Assembly: GCF_932526225.1 (NCBI RefSeq)
Contig: NC_064034.1
Location: 3,520,001 to 3,584,000, forward strand
Reading direction: 5' to 3'
Length of the DNA stretch: 64,000 bases
From: Nematostella vectensis
Lineage: Eukaryota > Cnidaria > Anthozoa > Actiniaria > Edwardsiidae
In this document: positions 37,270-46,429 of the stretch, one piece after another
Layout of the letters: each line of letters opens with the position of its first letter
How positions within the stretch are numbered: the first letter of the stretch is position 1
The notes under the pieces: model-generated
Database searches by the model: none
The model's input: the letters and a program-made list of their open reading frames with translations, nothing else
What the model was told of the DNA's origin: nothing
Position numbers and translations under genes: made by a program

Positions 37270-38689
37270 CGTTAAAAATGAAAAAATCTGATTTATTGAT
37301 TGTAAAGGGTAACTTTTAAAAAAAGTGGTATGTTTACCAAGCCCGTAGGCAGGAGTTTGAACGAGGTGGTTCGTACCCATTTAGAGGACCATTTTTCTCT
37401 AAAGTAGCTCGTCCTACCTCGAAGTGGTACTTAATTTCCCGAACCCCCTCCCTGGCTACCGGCATGTTTAAGTTGGTCAAGTTTTCGCGGGTTTTTTGGT
37501 TACTTTTGTTGTGAAAGCATGGTAACGGCGGGTATTGAGAATTGAAATAAAAGAAACCACAATAGATAATGGAGCAAATAGGGTATTTACTGTTGGTAAC
37601 CATTCCCTTAAATTGACTCTAAAAACACATCCTCACTTTTCATAACATGGCTAAGTGAGACATCTGTCGGTAGCTCGAACATGAGCAGTGTGCATCTTGA
37701 TCAAGTGTCACCATCACTACTATAAGTCAATAAGACCTCGAACGTGACTTTTGTCCTAAGCGCACTTCAGATATGTTATACTGTTATGAATTACTTTTTA
37801 TACAACACTTACGCGTAGTCTCACTCTCTGAATGGTTGTTAGCTATTATCAGAGGACAACACTACGGGATTTGTCATTCACACAATACTTGCAGGTTTAC
37901 GAGAAAAACCTTGATCCAAGCTCTCGTAATTGGTTCTCAACCTTTTCTATTAAATGCATTTTCCATCCTTACTAAAGGATACTGTAGGGTTTTAGCCTAC
38001 GTAGCAAGCGCAAAGGGCTTGGGGAGATGAAGCTTAGACCACGCGCGCCAGGGGCTCGTTTCTCGAACACCCGAGAATTATCGGGCCGAAAACGTTTTAT
38101 TTCTTAAATTTGAAAAGCTGGCTATTTCCTATAAAATTTATGGTATCTAAATGTGTTGAAATATCGTCAAACATCGTATTTTACCACAAAGATTTATGTG
38201 AAGGATAATCCTCTTTTTGGTTTTATAGATTTTGATCTTTCCCGAACTTCTTGGGCCCAAAATTCACATGGCTTAAATATTAAGAAAGTTTTCGGGACCT
38301 CGCAGTCACCCGAGACTTTTCGGGTAACTTTTTTACTTCAACAAAACTTCAAAAATAGCCCTATTGAGCGTAATTATTTGAGATAAGAACCAAGAGAAAG
38401 TTCAAACTTTTCTAAAACATTAAAGCGGTTCTCGAAAAGGAAAACATGCGAAATTTGGGGCAAAAATGCAAAATAAAGTTTTCGGGCCCGAGAATTCTCA
38501 GATGTTTCGAGAAACGGGCGCCAGGAGAGAAGGATGGAGCGAATGTAAGGAAAAGGAGTGCTTGCAGTCGACCCCGTGATTCTTGTTCGTGGTTGGTCTA
38601 AGTCGCTACGAAGTCACGTGAGATAAGCGCGCGGGACTCGACCAGGCACTTTTTCGGATTTCGAAGGTCGGTCGATTGTCGATGAAATA
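37270..38689. other. Intergenic with old repeat fragments
   Basis: No gene recognised. Two inverted-type blocks with cgagaattatcggg / cccgagaattctcag lie at about 38060-38100 and 38480-38520 (MITE-like ends around gtttctcgaaca and tgtttcgagaaacgggcgcc). At 38580-38640 the block ggtctaagtcgctacgaagt resembles, inverted, 57365-57400. Confidence 0.45.
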
Positions 38690-38828
38690 ATGGGCGAGCA
38701 AGAAAGTATTTACGAGGAGCGACTCCCCCAACCAAAAAATCCACAAGAAATACCAGAAAACATTATCTGCCAAATGTTGATGCAGATCAATGATAATATG
38801 GCGCTCATAAGCAAATCATGGCACTGAT
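38690..38828 (+). pseudogene. Possible retroelement gag start, truncated
   Basis: An ATG followed by about 46 codons (MGEQESIYEERLPQPK...) ends in TGA TGA. The downstream bases in other frames still look polar and coding-like up to about 39050. I do not recognise the family with certainty; a decayed gag-type ORF of a DIRS or Ngaro-like element is a guess from composition. Confidence 0.25.
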
Positions 38829-39266
38829 GATGAAAGAGAAAATGAAACGGCGCGAAAAGTCTCCGCCACCATCCAGGAGCTCCGGGACTCCGCAAATTGC
38901 GAAGACACAGGAGAATTAACCGAAGAGAAAAAAAAAAAACTTGGCCAAAGCGCTCGACACAAACGAGCGCACCACCGAAGCGGTGAACAAAAAATTCGCT
39001 GCCGTGGCGAATAAGTGCTGGCTTAAAAAGCTTGGTGATGAGCAGATTTCCGCCTAGAAAACTGCTGTAGTTGATAACTTTCCCCGTCTTCAGTCCAATG
39101 ATTGTCCCAATTCCAGATGACGAGTCGTAACATTTTGCACGCTTCCGCCATCCCATATCCCATATCGTAGAAAACGCCTACTGTCACAGGTCTATCGATA
39201 TCGTCCCCATTTTTTTGTTCCTTTTCTTCTACAGTATAACTAACGCAGGATCACTTTGCGACTCTC

Positions 39267-39786
39267 TCAAGTGTAGTTCCTGCTTCTCTCTCTCGTTTTT
39301 AAAAATTTCTTGAGTAAGTGAAGGAGACCTAGAGTTGAATGTATGCCAGAATAATGAGTGTGTCCAGTTCCAGAATGAAGGGCTCCGAGGCCTACTCTCG
39401 AGTTGATATCTAGTGCAGGGGGTTTACGTTTGCCGTTTCGATGTTTTTCCGCAGGGCATATGGTGTTTATAGAATAACAATAACTGAATTGGATCTTCAG
39501 GATTGGTACAGCCCCGTGGGAGCGAACGTCTTGGCAGATATTAGTCAATTCCATGGAACCCCTGGCCACTGAATTCGCATTTTTTAGTGCTTTCCGTTAA
39601 AATATTTATATTTACTACATAAGGGACATCAATGTTTTCAACTTTTTTGTATGGCATATCCGAGCGAAGGCAGGGTCTTTTGGGGATTGAAGTAGGGGAT
39701 TTGGTCGGGTCTTCTTCCTCAAGATTTCTCTCGTCATTGAGCGAACGTTTTTTTGCCCTCGTTTTAGCACACTTTATGGCGAGCAA
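39267..39786 (-). pseudogene. Fragment of a Mutator-like (MULE) transposase-domain protein
   Basis: Two overlapping frames. The first, 39786-39541, is Lys-rich N-terminal sequence. The second, 39569-39267, contains PPALDINSRVGLGALHSGTG, then HSTLGL and a final KTRER. These resemble the N-terminal region of metazoan proteins labelled Mutator-like transposase domain. A frameshift near 39550 and the missing catalytic C-terminus make it a relic. Confidence 0.5.
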
Positions 39787-39859
39787 CTCTCGCTTTTTGG
39801 GTTTCCTTTCACCTTTCCCGTCAGTGTCATCAAGAGCTTCAGCTGCTGGTTCGTCGTGA

Positions 39860-40490
39860 ACGAAATTATTTCATACTAAAATTATGCAAGTAAATAAATA
39901 CTAATAGTATACATCGAGGAAACTTACTTAGTTTGCCTTCGGTTCTCCATCTTCTTGCTTCTTTTAAGAATAGAAACGATTTTCGCAAAAACTGTTCTTA
40001 AATCAGTATTAGTAAACAAATCCAATTGCTACCACTATACCTTTACGCACTTTTTATTCTAAATCGCGAGCACCCTAACATCTGAATAGCTTCTTAGATA
40101 AAAACCAAGATATAGTAGCAGAGGTAAGGACACAACATGAAATTATGTTTCAAATTGAGCCGTAAGTAGTCATTGCAACTTTGTTGTTAAATTTTCGCAT
40201 AAATTTGCCCTATTTCGAAGCTCGCGACTCTGGCTTTTAATCGCTCTTACAGATCTCTCTTAAAATTCACACAAGACTAGACAGCCATGTGTTACAGAAT
40301 ATCTGGAGAGGACTAGACAGCCATGTGTTACACAAGGCTAGACAACCATGTGTTACATAATTTCTGGAGAGGACTTGGGAAAAAATTTGATATGGGCAAG
40401 AATTTTTCCCTAGAATACAAGGAGGCGGGACGTCTTACTCACGTGACATTTATTTCGATCAACAAAATTTATACGTCATATTATATTTTC
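39860..40490. other. Intergenic left flank of the Polinton
   Basis: AT-rich, no gene seen. A 33-bp block with gactagacagccatgtgttaca is repeated two to three times at 40272-40350. Confidence 0.5.
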
Positions 40491-40491
40491 A

Positions 40492-40497
40492 TCCTTA
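40492..40497. repeat. Target site duplication, left copy (tcctta)
   Basis: Identical to 57181-57186. The final A overlaps the first base of the inverted repeat, so the duplication is 5 or 6 bp. Confidence 0.8.
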
Positions 40498-40871
40498 GTA
40501 GTAGGGTTTTGGCGCAGCTGGCGCAACTTTTTGATCTCCCCAAATTTCATTCCAAAATGGCGCGAAAGTCTCCGCGCACCTCCGCCAAGCCTCGCGACCT
40601 GCGCATGCGCGAGTTTGCCAGAGATCTCTGGCACGACCACGCCCACCTGTCAATCACTTTGTCACGTGATAGCCAAGCCCACCTGTCAATCACTTTGTCA
40701 CGTGATGACCACGCCCACCTGTCAATCACTTTGTAAAAAACCTGTCAATCACTTTGTAAAAACCTGTCAATCACTTTGTCAAGAACCTGTCAATCACTTT
40801 GTCACGTGATAGCCACGCCCACCTATCAATCACTTTGTCACGTGTCGCACCTAGGGGGAGCTCGAGAGGCT
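40497..40871 (+). repeat. Left terminal inverted repeat of the Polinton
   Basis: Matches 56806-57180 inverted, with no mismatch in the parts compared. The outer 160 bp is unique sequence. The inner part holds direct repeats of CTGTCAATCACTTTGT, four of them joined to the E-box-like CACGTGAT and a CCACGCCCA block. It ends with CACCTAGGGGGAGCTCGAG. The ORF inside (from 40557) exists identically at both ends and is repeat-driven, so I do not call it a gene. Confidence 0.93.
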
Positions 40872-40906
40872 ATTCTGGTCTAAAGACGAATGGGGTCATA
40901 GATAAA

Positions 40907-41167
40907 ATGACATTAAAGACGGAGGTGAAGATTAAAAACGATGCGGCTACAGCCGGCGGTTGTCCGGTGCTGGAGGTGAATGTGAGTGACACTGCGGATG
41001 CGGGGCCTGAACACTGCTGTTGTGACGCTGATTACTATGAAGACTCAGAATACGGAAGCTTCGACCCCGTTGGGTTTGTGGCCGGAGCGGCGACAATTGT
41101 CCTCGGTGTTTTAGCAATGTTAGTCTCCATGCCACGGTATGGCGAAAAAAGATGGGTGAGATACTAG
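40907..41167 (+). CDS. Polinton small single-pass membrane protein (86 aa)
   Basis: Starts at the ATG at 40907, 20 bp after a TCTAAAGAC box that lies just inside the left inverted repeat; the longer in-frame ORF upstream is repeat sequence. Residues 1-50 are polar with a Cys cluster (HCCCD). Residues about 55-73 form one transmembrane helix (VGFVAGAATIVLGVLAMLVS), and a short basic tail follows. I know no family for it. It could be a virion membrane protein like the small hydrophobic proteins encoded in the central block. Confidence 0.6.
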   Translation: MTLKTEVKIKNDAATAGGCPVLEVNVSDTADAGPEHCCCDADYYEDSEYGSFDPVGFVAGAATIVLGVLAMLVSMPRYGEKRWVRY

Positions 41168-41201
41168 TCCACAGATGTGGTGTGGAGACTTTAGACCCCA
41201 C

Positions 41202-41278
41202 CTAGGGGGAGCTCGAGGGGATAGCCTCTCAGCTTCACATCTGAAAAGTCTTTGAAAAGTGGTTTAAAGACGTGAACA
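41202..41278 (+). promoter_or_regulatory. Promoter module of the TFIIB-like gene
   Basis: Contains, in order, CACCTAGGGGGAGCTCGAG, GCCTCTCAGCTTCACATCT and AAAAGTGGTTTAAAGACGTG. The whole module is shared with the PolB upstream region (56755-56829, inverted), spacing included. Confidence 0.7.
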
Positions 41279-41288
41279 GTTTAATAAA

Positions 41289-42215
41289 ATGGAGGAACGA
41301 ACAGTTGAACGCACGGTTGAAGATCGGTCACCACCACCATATAATATCCCCAGCGGACCGGTGCCTGAGATTGACGTCCCCACCCTCATGCCGGAATTTG
41401 CACTGTTTGACCGAGCCCTCACCGAATACGAGACTAGTAGAGCCTCCTTGGGAGACGAGGATAGTAGTAACACCCTTTGCAATCATGACGACCTAGTCAC
41501 AGAAGACGGGGTCACTAGTTGCTTAGAGTGCGGGGAACAGATGCAGCGTGTGATCGCGCACGAAAGGGAATGGGGTTTTTACGGACATTCTGACGGCGAA
41601 CGGTCTTCAGATCCAAGTCGGGTCCAGGTACGTAGGTCTGAGGATAGAAATATTGACAAGGATGTGGAGAACATGGGTTTTAGTGGGGTAATTGTAGCCA
41701 AAGCTAACGAGATATACACTCAGGTGACGAAAGGCCAGATTTTTCGCGGCGACCCACGGAAGGCGATCGTCTTTGCGTGTATCTACTACGCCTACAAGAT
41801 GTCTGGTAAGTGTCAGACACCGAAAACCTTGATGGAAACTTTTGGATTGAGCAGGAAGAGTTGCCTTAAGGGTCTAAAAATCTTCAGTATTAACATGCCT
41901 AAAGATTACTTACTACACGGAACGTCTCCCACCGTCGTGGACCACATTCGCGATGTGATGGATAGATTCTCGGCGTCCCCCGCACAGAAGGGAGAGGTGG
42001 TCCAGCTCTACTACAGATCTAAGAACCGCTCGTCTGAGTTGAATCGCGCTCGCCCACAATCCTTTGCGGTCGCTTTAACCTATTACTGGGTACGGCTAAA
42101 GGGGGTCGATATTACACTTAAAAAATTCTCCGAAAGGACGGGCGTCTCCGAGTTAACCATCAGTAGGAAAGCGAGAGAAGTGGCCACAGTCCTGGGTACG
42201 CCTGGTGTGGTATGA
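41289..42215 (+). CDS. TFIIB-like transcription factor encoded by the Polinton
   Basis: 308 residues. Residues 64-81 form a zinc ribbon of Cys-x-His ... Cys-x2-Cys type (C64, H66, C78, C81). Residues about 128-205 and 215-300 are two cyclin-like repeats. Signatures are RKAIVFACIYYAYK in the first and QSFAVALTYYWVRLKG in the second, with the closing TGVSELTISRKAREV resembling the helix that contacts DNA in TFIIB. In the cell TFIIB bridges promoter DNA and RNA polymerase II; here it probably directs transcription of the element's own genes, all or nearly all of which carry a TTTAAA-type box. The N-terminus holds GPVPEIDVP, also found in PolB as GPIPEINVP. No polymerase subunit is encoded, so host polymerase would be used. 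The ATG at 41289 sits 24 bp after the box. Confidence 0.85.
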   Translation: MEERTVERTVEDRSPPPYNIPSGPVPEIDVPTLMPEFALFDRALTEYETSRASLGDEDSSNTLCNHDDLVTEDGVTSCLECGEQMQRVIAHEREWGFYGHSDGERSSDPSRVQVRRSEDRNIDKDVENMGFSGVIVAKANEIYTQVTKGQIFRGDPRKAIVFACIYYAYKMSGKCQTPKTLMETFGLSRKSCLKGLKIFSINMPKDYLLHGTSPTVVDHIRDVMDRFSASPAQKGEVVQLYYRSKNRSSELNRARPQSFAVALTYYWVRLKGVDITLKKFSERTGVSELTISRKAREVATVLGTPGVV

Positions 42216-42298
42216 TGTTTCCTGATTTCCAGGGAAATCAGGATTTCCAGAAAACTGTCAGTTCGGAGTAGATGTGAATTGACACGTCTAAAAAATTC

Positions 42299-42320
42299 GA
42301 AAAAAGTGGTTTAAAGATTT
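42299..42320 (+). promoter_or_regulatory. TTTAAAG promoter box of the ankyrin-like gene
   Basis: AAAAGTGGTTTAAAGATTTG, about 16 bp before the ATG, nearly identical to the TFIIB and PolB boxes. Confidence 0.65.
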
Positions 42321-42335
42321 GCGGCTGTAGTATAA

Positions 42336-43583
42336 ATGGTTGGAAAGAGATTGTTGGTGATTGGTGAGAACGTTGGTGAAGACCGCCGGGAGGACGATAA
42401 CATGTCTGACATATACTCTTGGGGTGACCCATGGGAAGGCTACGATGGGAAGCGCTGGAACCTACTCCCAGAATTCTTAGACCTGACGATCGCTGAGTGT
42501 GGGGGCTATGACAATATGGTCTTTGAGTCGGTAGTCGACGCCGTAGGACGTGGCGGCGTCGCGGAGGTTGATGAGTACTTTAGTAGCCCAGCTGAGGCGA
42601 CAGGTGACCGCCTCTCTGACGAGTTGGAGAAGGTCATGCTGGCCGCAGCGAGCTGTGACAATCTTGGTGCCATGGAGGCGTGCCGCCGCCACGGGGCGGT
42701 CGGCCTCGGCGGGGCTTTGGCGCGCGCTTCCTCTCGTGGTCATGTCGGCGCGGTGGGGAGGTGTCTAGAGTGGGGCGCCGGTGGGTTGGGGCAGGCGCTT
42801 CGGTGCGCGGTCTCTAACGGTCACCTGGAGACTGTGAGGATGCTTCGTGACGCAGGTGCAAAGATATCTGATGTGGAGTATGACGTCGAAGATCCCGATG
42901 GCGACCACTGGGAGTGGCTGGGACACCTAGACTCAAAGATGGAGAGGGCTGGCAGGGACGGCAACGTCAGGGTCGTTAGGATGTGTTGTGAGCTGGGGGC
43001 CTGTTCGTTCTTTGAGCCGGCCACCGGGGCGGCCAGGTACGGCCACATAGGGGTTTTAGAGGTGATGAATGACTACTGTGATGATGTATATGTCTGGGAG
43101 GAGGCCATGATTGAGGCCGCGGGGTGGGATCAGGTGGGGGTGGCCAGGTGGTTAATAGAGAGGGGTGTTGGTGATTATGTTGGTGCTTACACCATTGAGG
43201 CGGTGTCCAATGGTTGCTATAGGTTTCTAAGACTGTTGAGGGAGAGCTTTGAGAATTTCAACCCAGACTACGCCCTGTTAGAAGCTACTAAATGTAATAA
43301 TATTGGTATTATGAGGCTGTGCCTCGAGTTGGGTGCGGCAGATCTATTTAGACCTATGGTCTATGCATGTTTTTGGGGTATGCGTGAGACTCTCGCGGTG
43401 TTACGCGAGGCGCAGGGTTGGGGTCTCGTGCATGAGGAGCTCCCAGAGAAGCTACACAAGGTGAGATTCCGTAGAAAGCTGGAGGACGAACTAATGCCAG
43501 TAGCTTGGCATCCTGACAGGTTTTGGGATTGGTGCATGGATGAGCAAGAGAAGGGAATGTTGGAAGAGTGTTTCGCCAGGTAG
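42336..43583 (+). CDS. Ankyrin-like repeat protein of the Polinton
   Basis: 415 residues. From about residue 85 on there are repeating units of roughly 30 residues with the pattern A-x-x-x-GH-x-x-(A/T)V-x-x-(C/L)L-x-x-GA, for example SSRGHVGAVGRCLEWGA, VSNGHLETVRMLRDAGA and ARYGHIGVLEVM. This is the divergent ankyrin type common in large DNA viruses. The first 80 residues are acidic and unrecognised. Ankyrin proteins of viruses often bind host proteins, but no target can be read from this sequence. Codon and GC content (GC-rich) differ from the AT-richer structural genes, which suggests separate acquisition. Confidence 0.7.
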   Translation: MVGKRLLVIGENVGEDRREDDNMSDIYSWGDPWEGYDGKRWNLLPEFLDLTIAECGGYDNMVFESVVDAVGRGGVAEVDEYFSSPAEATGDRLSDELEKVMLAAASCDNLGAMEACRRHGAVGLGGALARASSRGHVGAVGRCLEWGAGGLGQALRCAVSNGHLETVRMLRDAGAKISDVEYDVEDPDGDHWEWLGHLDSKMERAGRDGNVRVVRMCCELGACSFFEPATGAARYGHIGVLEVMNDYCDDVYVWEEAMIEAAGWDQVGVARWLIERGVGDYVGAYTIEAVSNGCYRFLRLLRESFENFNPDYALLEATKCNNIGIMRLCLELGAADLFRPMVYACFWGMRETLAVLREAQGWGLVHEELPEKLHKVRFRRKLEDELMPVAWHPDRFWDWCMDEQEKGMLEECFAR

Positions 43584-43625
43584 ACGTCGGCCGGCTAGGA
43601 GGGTGAGTATCGAGGCGTAAAAAAA

Positions 43626-43648
43626 TGAAAAGTGATTTAAGGACATGA
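43626..43648 (+). promoter_or_regulatory. TTTAAGG promoter box and leader shared with PolB
   Basis: GAAAAGTGATTTAAGGACATG, then a leader coding TGLIEMEN. PolB has the same box and leader (AGLIEMEN). Confidence 0.65.
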
Positions 43649-43992
43649 CCGGTTTGATAGAAATGGAGAACCAAACGGTGAAAGACTCGAAAGTATCCCC
43701 CGTAAAGCGAACAACGGATTATAAGTGTCTTCATGGCAGAGTGAAATATTATTGCAAAGATTGTCACGGATCGCAAATCTGCCCTCACAACCGGAGAAAA
43801 ACGCGATGCAGAGAATGTAACGGCGGTAGCATTTGTGAGCACAGACGAGCAAGATATGTCTGTAAAGACTGCAAGGGGAAAGGGATGTGTGAACACGGCA
43901 AACAGAGACCCTTTTGTAAGTTATGCGGAGGGTCTCAAATATGCGAACACGATAGACAAAAGCATCATTGCAGAACGTGTAACGGAAATTAA
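43645..43992 (+). CDS. Cys/His zinc-motif repeat protein
   Basis: 115 residues from the ATG at 43645; the second ATG at 43663 (MENQTV) is an equally good start. After a 25-residue leader come four to five repeats of about 19 residues, pattern C-x-H-x(6)-C-x2-C-x-G, for example ICEHRRARYVCKDCKG and MCEHGKQRPFCKLCGG. Each repeat can bind zinc. Such CEH-type repeats occur in proteins of giant and other large DNA viruses and probably bind nucleic acid or protein. The first eight residues match the PolB start almost exactly, so the 5' end may have been copied from PolB. Confidence 0.75.
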   Translation: MTGLIEMENQTVKDSKVSPVKRTTDYKCLHGRVKYYCKDCHGSQICPHNRRKTRCRECNGGSICEHRRARYVCKDCKGKGMCEHGKQRPFCKLCGGSQICEHDRQKHHCRTCNGN

Positions 43993-44191
43993 CATTGACC
44001 CACTCAGTTTTGTAACGCGTCTCACGTTACAAAACACATACATTCCTAATCACCCTAACAACTAGCGATTCTGAAAATAGGTTTTGTATTTACATTGAGA
44101 GTTCGCGGTCGCCAGGGTGGTCTGGTATGCACACGTGAACAGGTATTGTCTTCTTGCGGTGCGTCACATCCGCCCACATGCACCCCGCATG
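43993..44191. other. Convergent intergenic spacer in the Polinton
   Basis: Separates the rightward left block from the leftward central block. It is a 200-bp spacer with no ORF or strong hairpin seen; both neighbouring gene sets must terminate here. Confidence 0.5.
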
Positions 44192-45718
44192 TTACCGGAA
44201 TAGATACCAAGCTAAACCAGCCGTAAAGGCTGTGATCGTGGCAAGGTTAGTTTCGTGCTGTGTGTTCGTGGGTTTAACCACGTCCGGCTTTGGGTTAGTT
44301 TTCGCCTCCGGTTCCGGTTTGTGAGCCGTGACTGACTCGGTATGAGGTAACACAATCTTTGAATGACCCATATTATGTTTTGGGATCGTTTTTATCTCGT
44401 TATTTATCGGATTCAGCCCCAGTTTCATATCAGTGGTGGCTTTTTGTAACTTGTTATTATAGCCAGCGATCGAAGTGTTGTTATTTATCACAAGATACGA
44501 TGGACTTAACCAACAGCCGAGGGCGAAAGCCAGGTCTAGTTTTTGTCTCGCCTGTTGTAAAGCAAACTGATACCGTTGTATACTTTTCGATATACTGTTT
44601 TCCACCACCGCGCTTTCAAAGAGTTTCGTGAAGACCTGTTTCGTTTCCTGAGCTGAACCGCTATCACCGACGATTGACGACCGGGTCTGAACTTGCGCGC
44701 CTAGAATACAGTAAACAAAGGCTTCGATGCTCTGGTTTATCCTAGACAACCCAGCTTTGGTTAACCCCAGTGATTTTTCCGGAAAGAACCACTCATACTG
44801 AAACCCAGTTCTAAGGTCTTTCAGGTACTCGATCTCAAAGTGATTCATGTGTTCGTGGTCGCTTTTGGCAGCGTCCCATTCGTCGTGTAATTGATCAATG
44901 GTGCCATAAGGCTTATACTTGTCGTTAGAAGATGACAAGCCGTGATAATCATAATTATAAACGTTCCCTAACCCATGATTTATCGGTCCGAGGAACCGGA
45001 AATCGTCACCAGTTCGGAATTCTGTTCTTAGTTTTTGGTAAGCCGCTTCGCTGTAAAAGTTTTTATTCCAACTAAAGAGCCTATCTTTTGGAAGAGGGCA
45101 TTGTAGCTCGTTTAATATTCGTCTGATAGTGAAAATGATGTGAAATCTGTAGAATGACCCCACTTGAGAGTCGTCAATCATGTCACGCGTCACACCACAT
45201 CCAGCAGTCGCGCAAAACATAGCAAAATTTAAGGCTTGACTCCAATAACTGAGGTTCGAGGCGTCGAGCCACCTACTAGCCTCCTTTGCTGTTCTGAATA
45301 CTAGCAAGCTGTCGGTGAATATGTCCCTAAAAACAAAGTGTGTCTTCACCTTTGGTGTTATAAAAACATTAAAAGAGACGTAATTATTTCTCGTAGGGTT
45401 TTCGTCCCACGGCAATATCTTGTACTCTGCACGCGCGTCTAGTCTGTATTGTTTTGGGAACCCAAACAGTTGCTGGATCGTTTCCTTGTATGCTTGTGTG
45501 TCGTCGGCGACTAGAAAATCCTGGATATTCTCGGGTTTCCAGCTATTACCAGGGAAGTGATATAACGTTTTGACTAGATTCCCATTCTTGTCGAATGGAT
45601 CGTATTCGTCCCCATTGAAAACGAATTGCACATCGCCATGCTCGTCGGCAGAGAACCTAAAGCGTGAATAGTAAGGGTACCTTTTCACAAATTCTGTAAA
45701 CTTCATCTTATATGACAT
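44192..45718 (-). CDS. Polinton conserved protein of unknown function with C-terminal TM anchor (508 aa)
   Basis: 508 residues from the ATG at 45718, which follows a TGATTTAAAAAC box by about 10 bp. I cannot name the family. The centre is conserved in a divergent homologue at 63045-64000. Shared landmarks are RDIF, an AKE-x-x-RWL block, LNFA-x-x-CA-x-AGCGV and, later, SIEAFVYCILGA. The C-terminal 100 residues are low-complexity (Pro/Lys/Thr) and end in a hydrophobic segment (ATITAFTAGLAWYLF). Conservation across two elements argues for a core, perhaps structural, role. No protease or polymerase motif is visible. Confidence 0.72.
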   Translation of the reverse strand: MSYKMKFTEFVKRYPYYSRFRFSADEHGDVQFVFNGDEYDPFDKNGNLVKTLYHFPGNSWKPENIQDFLVADDTQAYKETIQQLFGFPKQYRLDARAEYKILPWDENPTRNNYVSFNVFITPKVKTHFVFRDIFTDSLLVFRTAKEASRWLDASNLSYWSQALNFAMFCATAGCGVTRDMIDDSQVGSFYRFHIIFTIRRILNELQCPLPKDRLFSWNKNFYSEAAYQKLRTEFRTGDDFRFLGPINHGLGNVYNYDYHGLSSSNDKYKPYGTIDQLHDEWDAAKSDHEHMNHFEIEYLKDLRTGFQYEWFFPEKSLGLTKAGLSRINQSIEAFVYCILGAQVQTRSSIVGDSGSAQETKQVFTKLFESAVVENSISKSIQRYQFALQQARQKLDLAFALGCWLSPSYLVINNNTSIAGYNNKLQKATTDMKLGLNPINNEIKTIPKHNMGHSKIVLPHTESVTAHKPEPEAKTNPKPDVVKPTNTQHETNLATITAFTAGLAWYLFR

Positions 45719-45796
45719 ATAAGATGTTTTTAAATCAGTCCTTTACGCATCTCAATTCATAGATCCATCCGACGGGAGTTCTCTCGTACAGAAATT

Positions 45797-46402
45797 TCAC
45801 CGAGCGGGTCGACTCGCCAGGTCTTTCAAAATCTCTTCTCTTACTGTTTCCCTCAGCTTGGTAATGTTTACGTTTTTTTCGTCCTCTCTTACCGACTTTT
45901 GACGGATCTGGAGCTTTAGAGTCTCAAACTTGTCCACCTCGTTCAAGATTAAAGAGAACTCTTCGTCTGATATTTTGTTGTCTTTTAAAGCTTTAGAGAC
46001 CAGGTCGCGTATGCTATTTACTTTTGCCTTTGCCATCGCCGCTGTTTGGTCGTGCTTGGAGACTTTTTGCGACAGCCGTTTAGAAACCGCCGCACAGCCT
46101 ACAGAGGTGAGACCGAAAACACCAGCCAAAGCACCCAACGGAACTCCAACGATGATGCCCAAACCTGACAGAGAAGTCCCCAAACCACTAGACCCAAGAA
46201 TGACGGATAAGAGTCCTAAGACCACACTTAACTTTGAAAACACGCTCTGCCCTCGTTTATACTTTTTCCTCACGTTCTCGTAATGTTTAACTTCTTGCTC
46301 CAAACTTCCCAAAACATCGTGGGTCTTTTGGAGTCTGAAGTTATCACCCGAGGGGCTGACCCCTCGGGGTACGTTCGGGTAGATTGAGTTGTACTCTTCC
46401 AT
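45797..46402 (-). CDS. Polinton conserved membrane protein with Gly-rich hairpin (201 aa)
   Basis: Residues 22-47 are an amphipathic helix with FRLQK. Residues about 52-105 form two to three glycine-rich transmembrane segments (LGLLSVILGSSGLGTSLSGLGIIVG). Then follow SKRLSQKVSKHD, a helical SIRDLVSKALKDNKISDEEF segment, and a charged tail. A homologue at 61738-62311 shares every block. The layout suggests a membrane-inserted virion or host-membrane-active protein. The ATG at 46402 has a CACTTAAAG box 26 bp upstream. Confidence 0.75.
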   Translation of the reverse strand: MEEYNSIYPNVPRGVSPSGDNFRLQKTHDVLGSLEQEVKHYENVRKKYKRGQSVFSKLSVVLGLLSVILGSSGLGTSLSGLGIIVGVPLGALAGVFGLTSVGCAAVSKRLSQKVSKHDQTAAMAKAKVNSIRDLVSKALKDNKISDEEFSLILNEVDKFETLKLQIRQKSVREDEKNVNITKLRETVREEILKDLASRPAR

Positions 46403-46429
46403 AGCTTTATTATGGGGAGAGTTTATTCT

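Noticed and set aside
40557-40736. ORF inside the Polinton terminal repeat
   Set aside because: Identical at both ends and formed by the direct repeats; no homologue and no box at the right distance.
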